From UBA3537 sp964219345 (lineage in GTDB: Bacteria; Bacteroidota; Bacteroidia; Flavobacteriales; Flavobacteriaceae): 51,362 nt of DNA. The position numbers and the translations under genes were made by a program. The stretch spans positions 1 to 51,362 of the forward strand of contig CAXPPN010000026.1 of the NCBI GenBank assembly GCA_964219345.1. Reading direction: 5' to 3'. The notes under the pieces are model-generated. The model had not been told where the DNA came from. It made no database searches and saw only the letters and a list, made by a program, of their open reading frames with translations. Positions 41,065 to 49,801 of the stretch are shown here, piece after piece; the first letter of the stretch is position 1; each line of letters opens with the position of its first letter.

Positions 41065-41937
41065 CTAATTTTTATTAGCTAGATAAATGCCGCTTAAAAT
41101 CACGATAGCTGCACATCCTTGAAGCCATCCAAAAACTTCTCCATCCAATAGTCCCCAAAATAAGGCTACAATAGGCATCAAATACGTAACAGATGATGCA
41201 AAAACAGGGGTAGAAATCAGTATCAATTTATTGAAAACAATTTTTGCTAAAGCAGTACCAAAAACAGATAATATCACAACACATCCAAGAGATGATAAAA
41301 AAGCTTTGTTTTGCAAGGTTGATGCACTAAATCCATTTGAAAACCATAACACCATTAGTGCTGGAATAAAAATGACAATAAAATTGGCCGTTGCAATAGC
41401 AACAGGAGGTACTTCAAATAAATATTTTTTTATGATATTGACATTGACAGCATACATCAATGTGGCCAAAACTATAAACCCAGCAAACCAATAATTTTGA
41501 TTTGGATTAAGTTCTGCCCCTTCCAAAATCAAAAGTGAGGCCCCTATAAATCCAATTAAAACTCCAAAAATTTGAAAGCGACTCGATTTAATTTTAAAAA
41601 TAATCAATCCTAAAAGAATTGTATTCAAAGGCACTAAAGAATTTAAAATTGATGCAACAGTACTGTCAACTTCAGTTTCGGCAAAAGCGAACAGAAAAGA
41701 AGGAAAAAATGTTCCTAAAAAACCTGATACTGCAAGCCATTTCCATTGTGTTTTTGAAATTCCTCTTAGCGTTTTATATCCAATACAAAAAATAAAAATA
41801 CTGGAAATGATAATTCGATAGCTCCCAAGTTGAAGCGGCGTTAAGCCCAATAATCCTTTTTTTATGAGAATAAAAGAGCTCCCCCAAATTAGAGATAATA
41901 AAAAAAGAAAAAACCAACGTATATTATTAGTTAACAT
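41065..41937 (-). CDS. EamA-family (DMT superfamily) transporter
   Basis: A 290-residue protein with ten membrane helices made of two EamA repeats. The first repeat opens with FFLFLLSLIWGSSFILIKKGL, and the second contains FVVLATLMYAVN-type and FASSVTYLMPIVALFWGLLDGE segments, both standard for drug/metabolite exporters. Substrate unknown; amino acids, nucleosides or metabolites are typical. It is divergent from an HMA lipoprotein gene across 89 bases that hold a palindrome spanning both promoters. Confidence 0.9.
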   Translation of the reverse strand: MLTNNIRWFFLFLLSLIWGSSFILIKKGLLGLTPLQLGSYRIIISSIFIFCIGYKTLRGISKTQWKWLAVSGFLGTFFPSFLFAFAETEVDSTVASILNSLVPLNTILLGLIIFKIKSSRFQIFGVLIGFIGASLLILEGAELNPNQNYWFAGFIVLATLMYAVNVNIIKKYLFEVPPVAIATANFIVIFIPALMVLWFSNGFSASTLQNKAFLSSLGCVVILSVFGTALAKIVFNKLILISTPVFASSVTYLMPIVALFWGLLDGEVFGWLQGCAAIVILSGIYLANKN

Positions 41938-41955
41938 TCATTTTGTTTTGGACTA

Positions 41956-41991
41956 CAAAGTTGACTAATTATGAGCAATTAATTACAAAAA
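41956..41991 (-). promoter_or_regulatory. probable promoter of the EamA transporter gene
   Basis: On the minus strand TTTTTG (41986-41991) precedes CAACTTTG (41956-41963) by 22 bases; the -7 box differs from TAnnTTTG only in its first base. The -33 box lies inside the palindrome at 41983-41998. Confidence 0.4.
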
Positions 41992-41998
41992 TTTGTAA
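41983..41998. promoter_or_regulatory. perfect palindrome overlapping divergent promoters (candidate operator)
   Basis: TTACAAA, AA, TTTGTAA: two 7-base arms in exact inversion with a 2-base centre. It covers part of the -7 box of the HMA gene (TAAATTTG at 41996-42003) and the -33 box of the EamA gene, the right place for a repressor dimer. AT-rich composition means chance cannot be excluded. Confidence 0.45.
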
Positions 41999-42003
41999 AT
42001 TTG
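41996..42003 (+). promoter_or_regulatory. -7 promoter element of the HMA lipoprotein gene
   Basis: TAAATTTG matches TAnnTTTG, 23 bases before the ATG at 42027. No TTTG is found at the ideal -33 distance, so an activator or a relaxed promoter is possible. Confidence 0.45.
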
Positions 42004-42026
42004 CTTAAATCCTAAATTTTATTAAC

Positions 42027-42446
42027 ATGAAAAAAACAAAATTTATCTTAACCGCAGTTGTTATTTTCTCCATGACAATCAACTGTAAAAATTCCTCAAA
42101 AGCAGAGGTAAAAACTGTAGAAAGCGGAACTACCGAAATCATTGAAACCAGTGAGGTTATTGCTGGAAATTTTGAAGACATTGAAAATTATGCTACAGCA
42201 GAGTTTACAATCAAAGGCATGAAATGTCCTATGGGTTGTGCAAAGCCCATTGAAAAAAAATTGGCAAAATTAGAAGGTGTTCTTTCTGCCCAAGTGGATT
42301 TCGAAAAGGAGCTTGCTAGAGTAGAATTTGATGCTGACAAGATTAATAAAGAAGTATTACTAAATACTGTTGCTAGTGTAAATAATGCTTTTTCTGTACA
42401 TGACATGAAAATCTCTGATCAGCCTTTTTCTGTCGAAAAAAAATAG
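42027..42446 (+). CDS. heavy-metal-associated (HMA) domain lipoprotein
   Basis: A 139-residue protein. The leader ends in INC, followed by KNSSKAE, a likely lipoprotein signal. After an acidic spacer, the HMA domain begins at about residue 55: FTIKGMKCPMGCAKPIEKKL, then LEGVLSAQVDFEKELARVEFD. The metal loop reads CPMGC (CxxxC), one residue longer than the CxxC of copper chaperones, so metal choice or geometry may differ. It could bind or sense a metal at the envelope. No P-type ATPase is next to it; the neighbour is an EamA transporter transcribed away from it. Confidence 0.85.
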   Translation: MKKTKFILTAVVIFSMTINCKNSSKAEVKTVESGTTEIIETSEVIAGNFEDIENYATAEFTIKGMKCPMGCAKPIEKKLAKLEGVLSAQVDFEKELARVEFDADKINKEVLLNTVASVNNAFSVHDMKISDQPFSVEKK

Positions 42447-42455
42447 CAAAAAATC

Positions 42456-43748
42456 TTAGGCGTTCATCAACATTTCAATTTCATCAATTTCAATTGGAAT
42501 GTTTTTCATCAAGTTAATGGGTATTCCTTCTGGTTGAATAAAAACATCATCTTCCAAACGGATACCCATTTTTTCTTCAGGAATATAAATTCCAGGTTCA
42601 ACGGTAAACACCATGTTGGCCTTCATTGGCGTCTTTAATGCACCAAAATCATGAGTATCCAATCCCATATGATGAGATGTACCATGCATAAAATATTTTT
42701 TGTAAGCAGGGCATTCTGAATTTTCATTTTGAACGTCTGCTTTATCAATAAGCCCTAATCCAAGCAGTTCAGAAGTCATTAATTTTCCTACCTCAACATG
42801 ATATTCTTCCCAAAGCGTTCCTTGTAGCAGCATTTTTGTAGCTTCATTTTTTACATTCAAAACAGCTTGATACACTGCTTTTTGACGTGCTGTAAAACGA
42901 CCACTCACAGGTATTGTTCGTGTCATATCACTGGAATAATTGGCATATTCCGCACCAACATCCATAAGTAGCATATCCCCTGCTTTACACATTTGATTGT
43001 TTTCAATATAATGTAAAACACAAGCATTAAAACCAGATCCAATTATGGGTGTATAAGCGAAACCTTTGGATCGATTTTTGAGAAATTCATGAGCATATTC
43101 TGCTTCAATTTCATATTCCATAACACCTGGTTTTACAAAACCTAAAACACGCTTAAACCCTTTTTCGGTAATGTCACAAGCTTTTTGAATCAATGCAATT
43201 TCTTCTGGCTCTTTAACCCCTCGAAGAGCTTCCATGATGGGAAAATTGTTTTCAATTTTATGATTTGGAAAATTCTGTTTTACGGTTTTGATAAAGCGAT
43301 CTTCTCGCGTTTCCATTTCGACCACTTGGCGATAATGATTGTTATTATTAAAATATAATGTTTTTACTTCACTCATTAATTGTTCAAAAACAGACTCAAA
43401 CTCATCTAACCAATAGACCGTTTGCACACCAGAAGTTTCTATGGCTTGTTTTTTATTGAGTTTAGCACCTTCCCAAATAGCAATATGATCATTCGTTTCT
43501 TTTAAAAATAAAATTTCTTTATGCATATGATTTTTTGCATCTGGAAAAAGTACTAATATACTTTCTTCCTGATCAACACCACTCAAATAAAAAATATTAC
43601 GGTGTTGATGAAATGGTAAAGTACTATCTGCTCCCGTGCTAAAAATATCGTTGGAATTGAATACAGCAATAGAATTGGGAATCATTTGAGCTACAAATTT
43701 TGCTCTGTTTTTGATAAATAATTTAGAATCAATAGGTAGGTATTTCAT
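42456..43748 (-). CDS. Xaa-Pro aminopeptidase (M24B, aminopeptidase P)
   Basis: A 430-residue dinuclear metallopeptidase that removes N-terminal residues before proline. The five metal ligands are in order: two Asp in LLMDVGAEYANYSSDMTRT, His in HGTSHHMGLD, Glu in VFTVEPGIYIP and Glu in GIRLEDDVFI. An N-terminal creatinase-like domain precedes them. I took the ATG at 43746-43748 (MKYLPIDSKLF); an ATG at 43766 lies inside the -7 promoter box, which argues against it. It is convergent with the HMA gene, ending 9 bases from it. Confidence 0.93.
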   Translation of the reverse strand: MKYLPIDSKLFIKNRAKFVAQMIPNSIAVFNSNDIFSTGADSTLPFHQHRNIFYLSGVDQEESILVLFPDAKNHMHKEILFLKETNDHIAIWEGAKLNKKQAIETSGVQTVYWLDEFESVFEQLMSEVKTLYFNNNNHYRQVVEMETREDRFIKTVKQNFPNHKIENNFPIMEALRGVKEPEEIALIQKACDITEKGFKRVLGFVKPGVMEYEIEAEYAHEFLKNRSKGFAYTPIIGSGFNACVLHYIENNQMCKAGDMLLMDVGAEYANYSSDMTRTIPVSGRFTARQKAVYQAVLNVKNEATKMLLQGTLWEEYHVEVGKLMTSELLGLGLIDKADVQNENSECPAYKKYFMHGTSHHMGLDTHDFGALKTPMKANMVFTVEPGIYIPEEKMGIRLEDDVFIQPEGIPINLMKNIPIEIDEIEMLMNA

Positions 43749-43763
43749 ATTCACGTGTTTTTC

Positions 43764-43771
43764 CAAAAGTA
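43764..43771 (-). promoter_or_regulatory. -7 promoter element of aminopeptidase P
   Basis: TACTTTTG on the minus strand matches TAnnTTTG, placed 15 bases before the ATG at 43748. It decides between two possible starts, because the alternative ATG at 43766 would lie upstream of the transcript start. Confidence 0.5.
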
Positions 43772-43873
43772 AATATTTTAGATTATATCTTAAAAAAAAT
43801 AAAGCTAAAACGAAATTACATTTAATTTCTATTTATAAATGTTCTAAATTTTAAAAAATTATGATAAATGTTA

Positions 43874-43904
43874 TTGTCTAAGAACGACTTGTGAGTTACC
43901 TTTG
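43874..43904 (+). promoter_or_regulatory. promoter of the sdhCAB operon
   Basis: TTG at 43874-43876 and TACCTTTG at 43897-43904 are separated by 20 bases, a good match to the Bacteroidota consensus. Transcription would begin near 43911, 17 bases before the sdhC ATG. Confidence 0.65.
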
Positions 43905-43927
43905 TTCAGTTATAAAAATTTAATCAA

Positions 43928-44611
43928 ATGAGTGGATTTTTAAAGTCTTCAATTGGGAGGAAAATAGCAATGGCACTTTCTGCATTTTTTCTTATGTTTT
44001 TCATCCTTCAACATTTTGCAATCAATATTTTATCTGTATTTAATCCAGATGCTTTTAATGAGGTTTCACATTTTATGGGGACCAATCCTCTAGTGCAATT
44101 TGTACTTCAGCCCATTCTTATTTTTGGGGTTGTTTTTCATTTTGTAATGGGATTTGTTTTAGAATTTAAAAACAGAGCTTCAAGAAGTGTAAGCTATGCG
44201 GTAAATAATGGTAATGCAAATTCTACATGGATGAGCAGAAATATGATTTACAGTGGTGGATTTATTCTTATTTTCCTCGTTATTCATTTTATAGATTTTT
44301 GGATTCCAGAGCTGAATGTTAAATATTTGGTAGGTGATACTTCTGGACTTTTAGCCGATGGAAGCGACTACCGCTATTTTGAAGAATTGCAGCATAAATT
44401 TGTACCTCTCTGGCGTGTGATTTTATATTGTATAGGATTCATATTTTTGGCATTACACCTATTGCATGGTTTCAATTCGGCTTTTCAATCTGTTGGAGGA
44501 AATAATAAATACACCAACAGCCTCAAAAATGTTGGAAAAGCGTATGCAGTGCTTATTCCACTTGGTTTTATTGTCATTGCTTTGTTCCACTTTTTTAATA
44601 ACTCACACTAA
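43928..44611 (+). CDS. sdhC: succinate dehydrogenase cytochrome b subunit
   Basis: A 227-residue membrane protein with five helices, the single-subunit diheme cytochrome b558 form of succinate:quinone oxidoreductase. Conserved His residues lie in FFILQHFAINI, FGVVFHFVMGF, LVIHFIDFW and LHLLHGFNSAFQSVG; these fit the ligands for two hemes. It anchors SdhAB to the inner membrane and passes electrons to menaquinone. sdhA starts 11 bases after its stop. Confidence 0.95.
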   Translation: MSGFLKSSIGRKIAMALSAFFLMFFILQHFAINILSVFNPDAFNEVSHFMGTNPLVQFVLQPILIFGVVFHFVMGFVLEFKNRASRSVSYAVNNGNANSTWMSRNMIYSGGFILIFLVIHFIDFWIPELNVKYLVGDTSGLLADGSDYRYFEELQHKFVPLWRVILYCIGFIFLALHLLHGFNSAFQSVGGNNKYTNSLKNVGKAYAVLIPLGFIVIALFHFFNNSH

Positions 44612-44622
44612 ATCATATACTT

Positions 44623-46620
44623 ATGGCTTTAGATTCGAAAATTCCAAAAGGTCCGCTTGCCGAGAAATGGACCACTCATAAAAACAATATCAATCTTGTA
44701 AATCCAGCAAACAAAAGAAACATTGATGTTATTGTTGTTGGTACAGGGCTAGCGGGAGGTTCTGCTGCCGCTACACTAGCAGAATTGGGTTATAACGTCA
44801 AAGCATTTTGTTTTCAAGACTCCCCAAGAAGAGCACATTCAATTGCTGCTCAAGGAGGAATTAATGCTGCAAAGAACTACCAAGGCGATGGCGACTCTAC
44901 ATACCGATTATTTTATGATACCGTAAAAGGTGGAGATTACCGTTCTAGAGAAGCTAATGTATACAGACTGGCAGAAGTATCTACAAACATAATTGACCAA
45001 TGTGTAGCCCAAGGCGTCCCATTCGCAAGAGATTATGGAGGATTACTCGATAATCGCTCTTTTGGTGGAGTTTTGGTATCTAGAACTTTTTATGCAAAAG
45101 GTCAAACTGGACAACAGCTTTTATTAGGTGCATACTCTGCAATGAATCGCCAAATTGGACGAGGAAAAATAAAAATGTATAACCGCCACGAAATGTTGGA
45201 TGTTGTTATTATCGATGGAAAAGCACGTGGAATTATCACTCGAAACCTTGTCACTGGAGAAATTGAACGCCATTCGGGCCATGCTGTAGTTTTGGGTTCT
45301 GGTGGGTATGGAAATGTATTTTATCTTTCTACAAATGCAATGGGGAGCAATGTTACTGCTGCATGGAAAGCACACAAAAGAGGGGCCTATTTTGCAAATC
45401 CTTGTTACACTCAAATCCACCCAACATGTATACCAGTTTCAGGAGATCATCAATCCAAATTGACACTCATGTCCGAATCGCTTCGAAATGATGGAAGAAT
45501 TTGGGTTCCAAAAAAATTAGAAGACGCCAAAGCCATTCAAAATAAAACATTAAAACCAACAGCAATAGCTGAAGAAGATCGTGATTACTTCTTAGAACGT
45601 CGTTATCCTGCCTTTGGAAATTTAGTTCCAAGAGATGTTGCGTCAAGAGCTGCAAAAGAACGTTGTGATGCTGGATTTGGTGTCAATGCAACCGGAGAAG
45701 CCGTTTTCCTAGATTTTGCATCGGCTATTATTCGTTATGGAAAAGAACAAGCACACGTTAAAGGACTTAATGAAAATGACGAAAATCTTGTAAAATCTCT
45801 TGGAAAAAAAGTAGTTAAGAGTAAGTATGGAAATTTATTTCAGATGTACGAAAAAATTGTAGATGAGAATCCATACGAAACCCCAATGATGATATACCCA
45901 GCGGTACATTATACCATGGGTGGTATTTGGGTAGATTATAATTTACAAACTACAGTACCAGGGTTGTATGCTATTGGTGAAGCCAATTTTTCAGATCATG
46001 GTGCCAATAGACTCGGCGCTTCTGCTCTAATGCAAGGTCTTGCCGATGGCTATTTTGTATTGCCATACACTATAGGAAATTATCTTTCTGATGATATCCG
46101 AACAGGGGCAATTTCCACAGAAAGTAAAGAATTTGAAGAGGCAGAAAAAAATGTACGTCAACAAATTGATAAACTCATTAATAACAAGGGTACAAAACCT
46201 GTAGATTATTTCCATAAACGCTTAGGAAAAATTATGTGGAATAAATGTGGAATGGCAAGAAATGAAAAAGAGCTTAAAGAGGCTATAGAAGAAATTTCTG
46301 CTCTTCGCAAAGAATTTTATAAGGAGGTACTTGTTCCTGGTGATGCCAATGAGTTTAATGAAGAATTGGCTAAAGCAGGTCGTGTTGCCGACTTTTTAGA
46401 ACTTGGAGAATTGTTTGCCAAAGATGCCTTAGTTAGAGAAGAATCTGCTGGAGGACATTTTAGAGAAGAATATCAAACTGCAGAAGGTGAAGCACAAAGA
46501 AGAAAAGAATTTCAGTTTGTCTCGGCATGGGAATACAAAGGAGAACCAAAAGATGCTCAATTACACAAAGAAGAATTAGTATACAAAAATATAGAAGTTA
46601 AAGAACGTTCATATAAATAA
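44623..46620 (+). CDS. sdhA: succinate dehydrogenase flavoprotein subunit
   Basis: A 665-residue flavoprotein that oxidises succinate to fumarate. FAD binding is shown by VIVVGTGLAGGSAAATLAEL, and the covalent FAD link by the His in RRAHSIAAQGGINAAKNY. The active-site region includes HPTCIPVSGDH and YPAVHYTMGGIWVD, and the second FAD segment is YAIGEANFSDHGANRLGASA. The length (665) and sequence style match the B-type enzymes of Bacteroidota and epsilonproteobacteria. It is the second gene of sdhCAB. Confidence 0.97.
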   Translation: MALDSKIPKGPLAEKWTTHKNNINLVNPANKRNIDVIVVGTGLAGGSAAATLAELGYNVKAFCFQDSPRRAHSIAAQGGINAAKNYQGDGDSTYRLFYDTVKGGDYRSREANVYRLAEVSTNIIDQCVAQGVPFARDYGGLLDNRSFGGVLVSRTFYAKGQTGQQLLLGAYSAMNRQIGRGKIKMYNRHEMLDVVIIDGKARGIITRNLVTGEIERHSGHAVVLGSGGYGNVFYLSTNAMGSNVTAAWKAHKRGAYFANPCYTQIHPTCIPVSGDHQSKLTLMSESLRNDGRIWVPKKLEDAKAIQNKTLKPTAIAEEDRDYFLERRYPAFGNLVPRDVASRAAKERCDAGFGVNATGEAVFLDFASAIIRYGKEQAHVKGLNENDENLVKSLGKKVVKSKYGNLFQMYEKIVDENPYETPMMIYPAVHYTMGGIWVDYNLQTTVPGLYAIGEANFSDHGANRLGASALMQGLADGYFVLPYTIGNYLSDDIRTGAISTESKEFEEAEKNVRQQIDKLINNKGTKPVDYFHKRLGKIMWNKCGMARNEKELKEAIEEISALRKEFYKEVLVPGDANEFNEELAKAGRVADFLELGELFAKDALVREESAGGHFREEYQTAEGEAQRRKEFQFVSAWEYKGEPKDAQLHKEELVYKNIEVKERSYK

Positions 46621-46627
46621 AATTGCT

Positions 46628-47374
46628 ATGAAATTAACGTTAAAAATATGGCGTCAAAAAAATGCCAAAAATAAAGGTAAAATAGTTGAATATCCAATTG
46701 ATGGCATTTCTCCTGATATGTCTTTTCTAGAGATGTTGGATGTTCTCAACCAAAAGTTAATTACAGCAGGTGAAGAGCCTGTAGCTTTTGATCATGATTG
46801 TCGAGAAGGTATTTGTGGATCTTGCTCTTTATACATTAATGGAGAAGCTCATGGTCCAGATAGAAGAGTAACGACATGTCAACTGCACATGCGTAAATTT
46901 AAAGATGGTGATACAATTTTTATTGAACCTTTTAGAGCAAATTCTTTTCCAGTAATCAAAGACTTAATTGTCGATCGTTCTGCTTTTGACCGCATTCAAC
47001 ACGCCGGTGGTTTTATTTCTGTAAACACTTCTGGAAATACTCAAGACGGAAATGCTATTCCAATTTCAAAACACGCCGCAGACGAGGCTATGGATGCCGC
47101 TACTTGTATTGGTTGTGGTGCTTGTGTTGCGACTTGTAAAAACTCCTCTGCAATGTTGTTTGTTGGTGCAAAAGTTTCTCAATATGCATTGTTGCCACAA
47201 GGACAAGTGGAAGCAACAGATCGAGTTCAAAATATGGTTGCACAAATGGATTTGGAAGGCTTTGGAAACTGCACCAATACAGGTGCTTGTGAAGTGGAAT
47301 GCCCAAAAGGAATTTCATTAGAAAACATTGCTCGAATGAACAGAGAATTAATTAAAGCCAACCTAAAAGGTTAA
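46628..47374 (+). CDS. sdhB: succinate dehydrogenase iron-sulfur subunit
   Basis: A 248-residue electron-transfer subunit. The [2Fe-2S] ligands are in DCREGICGSCSLYINGEAHG, with a further Cys in TTCQLHMRKF. The [4Fe-4S] site is CIGCGACVATCKNS, and the third cluster uses CTNTGACEVECPKGI. It passes electrons from SdhA FADH2 to the hemes of SdhC. It begins 7 bases after sdhA. Its TAA overlaps the TAA of the convergent lipoprotein gene, with no terminator between them. Confidence 0.97.
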   Translation: MKLTLKIWRQKNAKNKGKIVEYPIDGISPDMSFLEMLDVLNQKLITAGEEPVAFDHDCREGICGSCSLYINGEAHGPDRRVTTCQLHMRKFKDGDTIFIEPFRANSFPVIKDLIVDRSAFDRIQHAGGFISVNTSGNTQDGNAIPISKHAADEAMDAATCIGCGACVATCKNSSAMLFVGAKVSQYALLPQGQVEATDRVQNMVAQMDLEGFGNCTNTGACEVECPKGISLENIARMNRELIKANLKG

Positions 47375-48975
47375 TCCTCCAAAATAAATTCTGTAAACTC
47401 TTCCCAAAACGCACGAACTTCTACAAGTTCTTCAGCGTAGCTGACACGTTCTGGTTGTATCTTTTTTAGGAAATTTCCTGAATCATATTTGCCGTTGTCA
47501 TTAGTATCAAAAATTGCTCTGAGAAAATAATTCCCTGGATCAATATTTATAAAGTCTATAGGCCCTTGCTCTCGAACAATTTTTTCCTCTTTTACATCGC
47601 CATTTGTGGTCACAAATTGAAGAATAATAGGATACTTTGCATTGCGGAGACTCACACGAATATTTCCATAATCGGACAGTAATTTTGTGCCTGCTCTTAG
47701 ACGCAGTGTGTCATTTTCTGTACCATAAAAATCTTTTAAAGCGCCAGGAAAAAGAGTAATATCATAATTGTTATTTTCAGTCAAACCAAAGTTTAACTTA
47801 GCTAAAGTTGGATTGTTTTCATCAATTGAAAATTGGCTTTCAATAGCTATTGAATCCTTATCAATTATTGAAGTTTTTGACATGTCTACAGATGCCAAAG
47901 GAATACTTGAACGCAATAGCATATCATCTCCAGGTTTTAGTGTAGAATTGACTGTTTTTAGTATTAATGAATCCTTATCCATTTTTTTCATTCGCACAGT
48001 AACAGTATCTTTTGTAGAAAAATATGTCACCTGAAAACGCAAAGAATCAATATCAAGTTTTGGATTCATCCAAAAATTTAAGGTGTCTTTTTCAAATTCC
48101 TTTGAAGTTGTAGATGAAAAATCATCTGGAACATCAGACAACAGTTTTACACTTAGACTATCTGGAATCCCTTCATAAGTAAAGCCAATCCGGCTTTCTG
48201 CTAATTGTCTGGCACGAGTAAATTTGAATTCAGGATCTTGTTTGAATAATTTAAGAACATAGGCCGTATCTGAAGGCACCGTTACAAATTGGCTTCTGTA
48301 TCCAAATTTATCATCTTTTGGCTGATAAATATAATTAGTGTTTTCCTCTTTTAAAGCAGTTAACAGATAACTTCCAGCTTTGATATTATCAATTGAAAAT
48401 TCTGACAAACTATCTGTAATTCCTATGTATTTTGGTTTTTGTTTAAATACAATTGAATCTGTATAGGTACTATCAACTTCATATAGTAATACTGAAACAG
48501 ATTCTGGAGTTTCTCTTTCAAAGGCTTCTATAACTAATCCTTTGACAGAAAGTGAGTCGATATATGAACCTGTAGAAAAAACATATTTGTAAAAAGGAAA
48601 AGGATTACCCTCGTTATTGTCAATAATACTTTCGCCAAAATTAATAGCATAAGTTGTATTTGGCTGAAGCGTATCATAAATTTTGATTGTAATATACTTA
48701 CTAGCAGCACTTAATGGTGTAATTTCTGGTATGGGATCCATTGGTGGAGAAACTACAAGTTGCTTTTGAAGATTTTTAAACTTAATATATTCATCAAAAT
48801 AAATTCGAATTTCATTGGTCTTAAAATTGGTTGAAAAATTCGCTGGTTCTTCATTTGTAATTTTCGGTGGGATTTCGTCTTTTGGGCCACCATCAGCAGT
48901 TCCACGATTGGCACATTGAAATAAAACTAAACTAATAGTTATGGATAGAATAAAATTTAAAATCGTATTTTTCAT
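47371..48975 (-). CDS. Ig-like (SbsA/BIg5-type) domain lipoprotein
   Basis: A 534-residue exported protein. The leader ends in LVLFQC, followed by ANRGTADGGPKDEIPPKI, a lipoprotein signal and a family-typical start. The first domain (about residues 33-130) is the SbsA-type Ig-like fold, with EEPANFSTNFKTNEIRIYF and LQKQLVVSPPM. More beta-rich repeats follow, ending in LRAIFDTNDNGKYDSGNFL. Such proteins are probably outer-membrane surface lipoproteins; function unknown. The ATG at 48973-48975 was chosen over one at 49002, because it starts the signal peptide. The broken comF ends 39 bases upstream. Confidence 0.85.
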   Translation of the reverse strand: MKNTILNFILSITISLVLFQCANRGTADGGPKDEIPPKITNEEPANFSTNFKTNEIRIYFDEYIKFKNLQKQLVVSPPMDPIPEITPLSAASKYITIKIYDTLQPNTTYAINFGESIIDNNEGNPFPFYKYVFSTGSYIDSLSVKGLVIEAFERETPESVSVLLYEVDSTYTDSIVFKQKPKYIGITDSLSEFSIDNIKAGSYLLTALKEENTNYIYQPKDDKFGYRSQFVTVPSDTAYVLKLFKQDPEFKFTRARQLAESRIGFTYEGIPDSLSVKLLSDVPDDFSSTTSKEFEKDTLNFWMNPKLDIDSLRFQVTYFSTKDTVTVRMKKMDKDSLILKTVNSTLKPGDDMLLRSSIPLASVDMSKTSIIDKDSIAIESQFSIDENNPTLAKLNFGLTENNNYDITLFPGALKDFYGTENDTLRLRAGTKLLSDYGNIRVSLRNAKYPIILQFVTTNGDVKEEKIVREQGPIDFINIDPGNYFLRAIFDTNDNGKYDSGNFLKKIQPERVSYAEELVEVRAFWEEFTEFILED

Positions 48976-49014
48976 ACCGGCTAATTGAACACAAAGAAAC
49001 AACTTATTTTAATT

Positions 49015-49703
49015 TTATCGAAACATAGATGATGTAATTGCAATGGTTGCCAGACTAAGATTTTTAACCTCCGCATCAATTAATACATTCGCACATGCTT
49101 CAATAGTTGAGCCTGTTGTAATTAAATCATCAACAATCAAAATATGTTTTTTATAAATGAATTCATTTGTGTTAATTTTAAAGCTGTTTGCAACTGAGTT
49201 CCAGCGTTGTTCCTTTGTTTGAAAAACTTGAGATTTAGTGTTTTTTGTCTTAATTAAAACTAAATTGTTACAAGGGACTTCAAGTACATTTGCAATTGCT
49301 TGTGCAAAAGAAAGAACCTGATTGTACCCACGTTTTTTCATTCTTTTTTTATGAGATGGAACAGGAACAACTAAATCAACAGTATCAAAAAGCATAGAAG
49401 ATTTCATTTCCAATGCCAGCCAAGTGCCTAAAGTTGTACCAAGTGATTCTTGATTTTTATATTTAAGTTGATGTAGAAGTTTCTGTACACGGTTATTTTT
49501 TTGAAAAAAAATAACGATGTCGCAGCTTTAAATTCAAAACGCCCATAAAACAATTGATTTATAGGTTGTTATTTTCGAAAATGGTAATTTGTTAATGGCA
49601 AATGATGTCTGCATTCTATACAAATCTCAATTTCATTATCGTGTAAAGTTTTTGAACACGCAAGGCAGGATGGAGGAAAAAATAAGTCAACTAAATAGTT
49701 CAT
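49015..49703 (-). pseudogene. comF: comF-type phosphoribosyltransferase gene broken by a stop and a frameshift
   Basis: From the ATG at 49701-49703 the N-terminus reads LVDLFFPPSCLACSKTL with a zinc-ribbon pattern CxxC...CxxC (CLAC, CIEC). An in-frame TAA interrupts it at codon 45 (49569-49571). Reading on, QPINQLFYGRFEFKAATSLF is still ComF-like. At a run of eight T (49504-49511 on the plus strand) the frame shifts, and QKNNRVQKLLHQLKYKNQ continues in another frame into the intact C-terminal half, with the PRPP motif ILIVDDLITTGST and VPVPSHKKRMKKRGYNQ. The only ORF left in that half begins at TTG 49413. ComF helps DNA uptake in competent bacteria; this copy should be inactive unless the lesions are sequencing errors. 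Confidence 0.8.
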
Positions 49704-49789
49704 TATCAATACATAGAGATAAGGCGAAGTAAAATTAAAAATAATCTTATATTTTTTGATTTCTCAGCGCTTAATTTCTTTGTGTTTTC

Positions 49790-49797
49790 TATTTTTG
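49790..49797 (+). promoter_or_regulatory. -7 promoter element of glyS
   Basis: TATTTTTG matches TAnnTTTG, and the ATG at 49802 starts only 4 bases later. Transcription from it would begin at or within a few bases of the start codon, implying a leaderless message. A matching -33 TTTG is not seen. Confidence 0.35.
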
Positions 49798-49801
49798 TGG
49801 C

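Noticed and set aside
44466..44681. Small open frame bridging sdhC and sdhA
   Set aside because: It overlaps both genes in another frame and has no coding features of its own.
49490..49575. Programmed frameshifting or stop read-through in comF
   Set aside because: There are two separate lesions and no pseudoknot or slippery heptamer in a meaningful frame; gene decay or sequence error explains it better.
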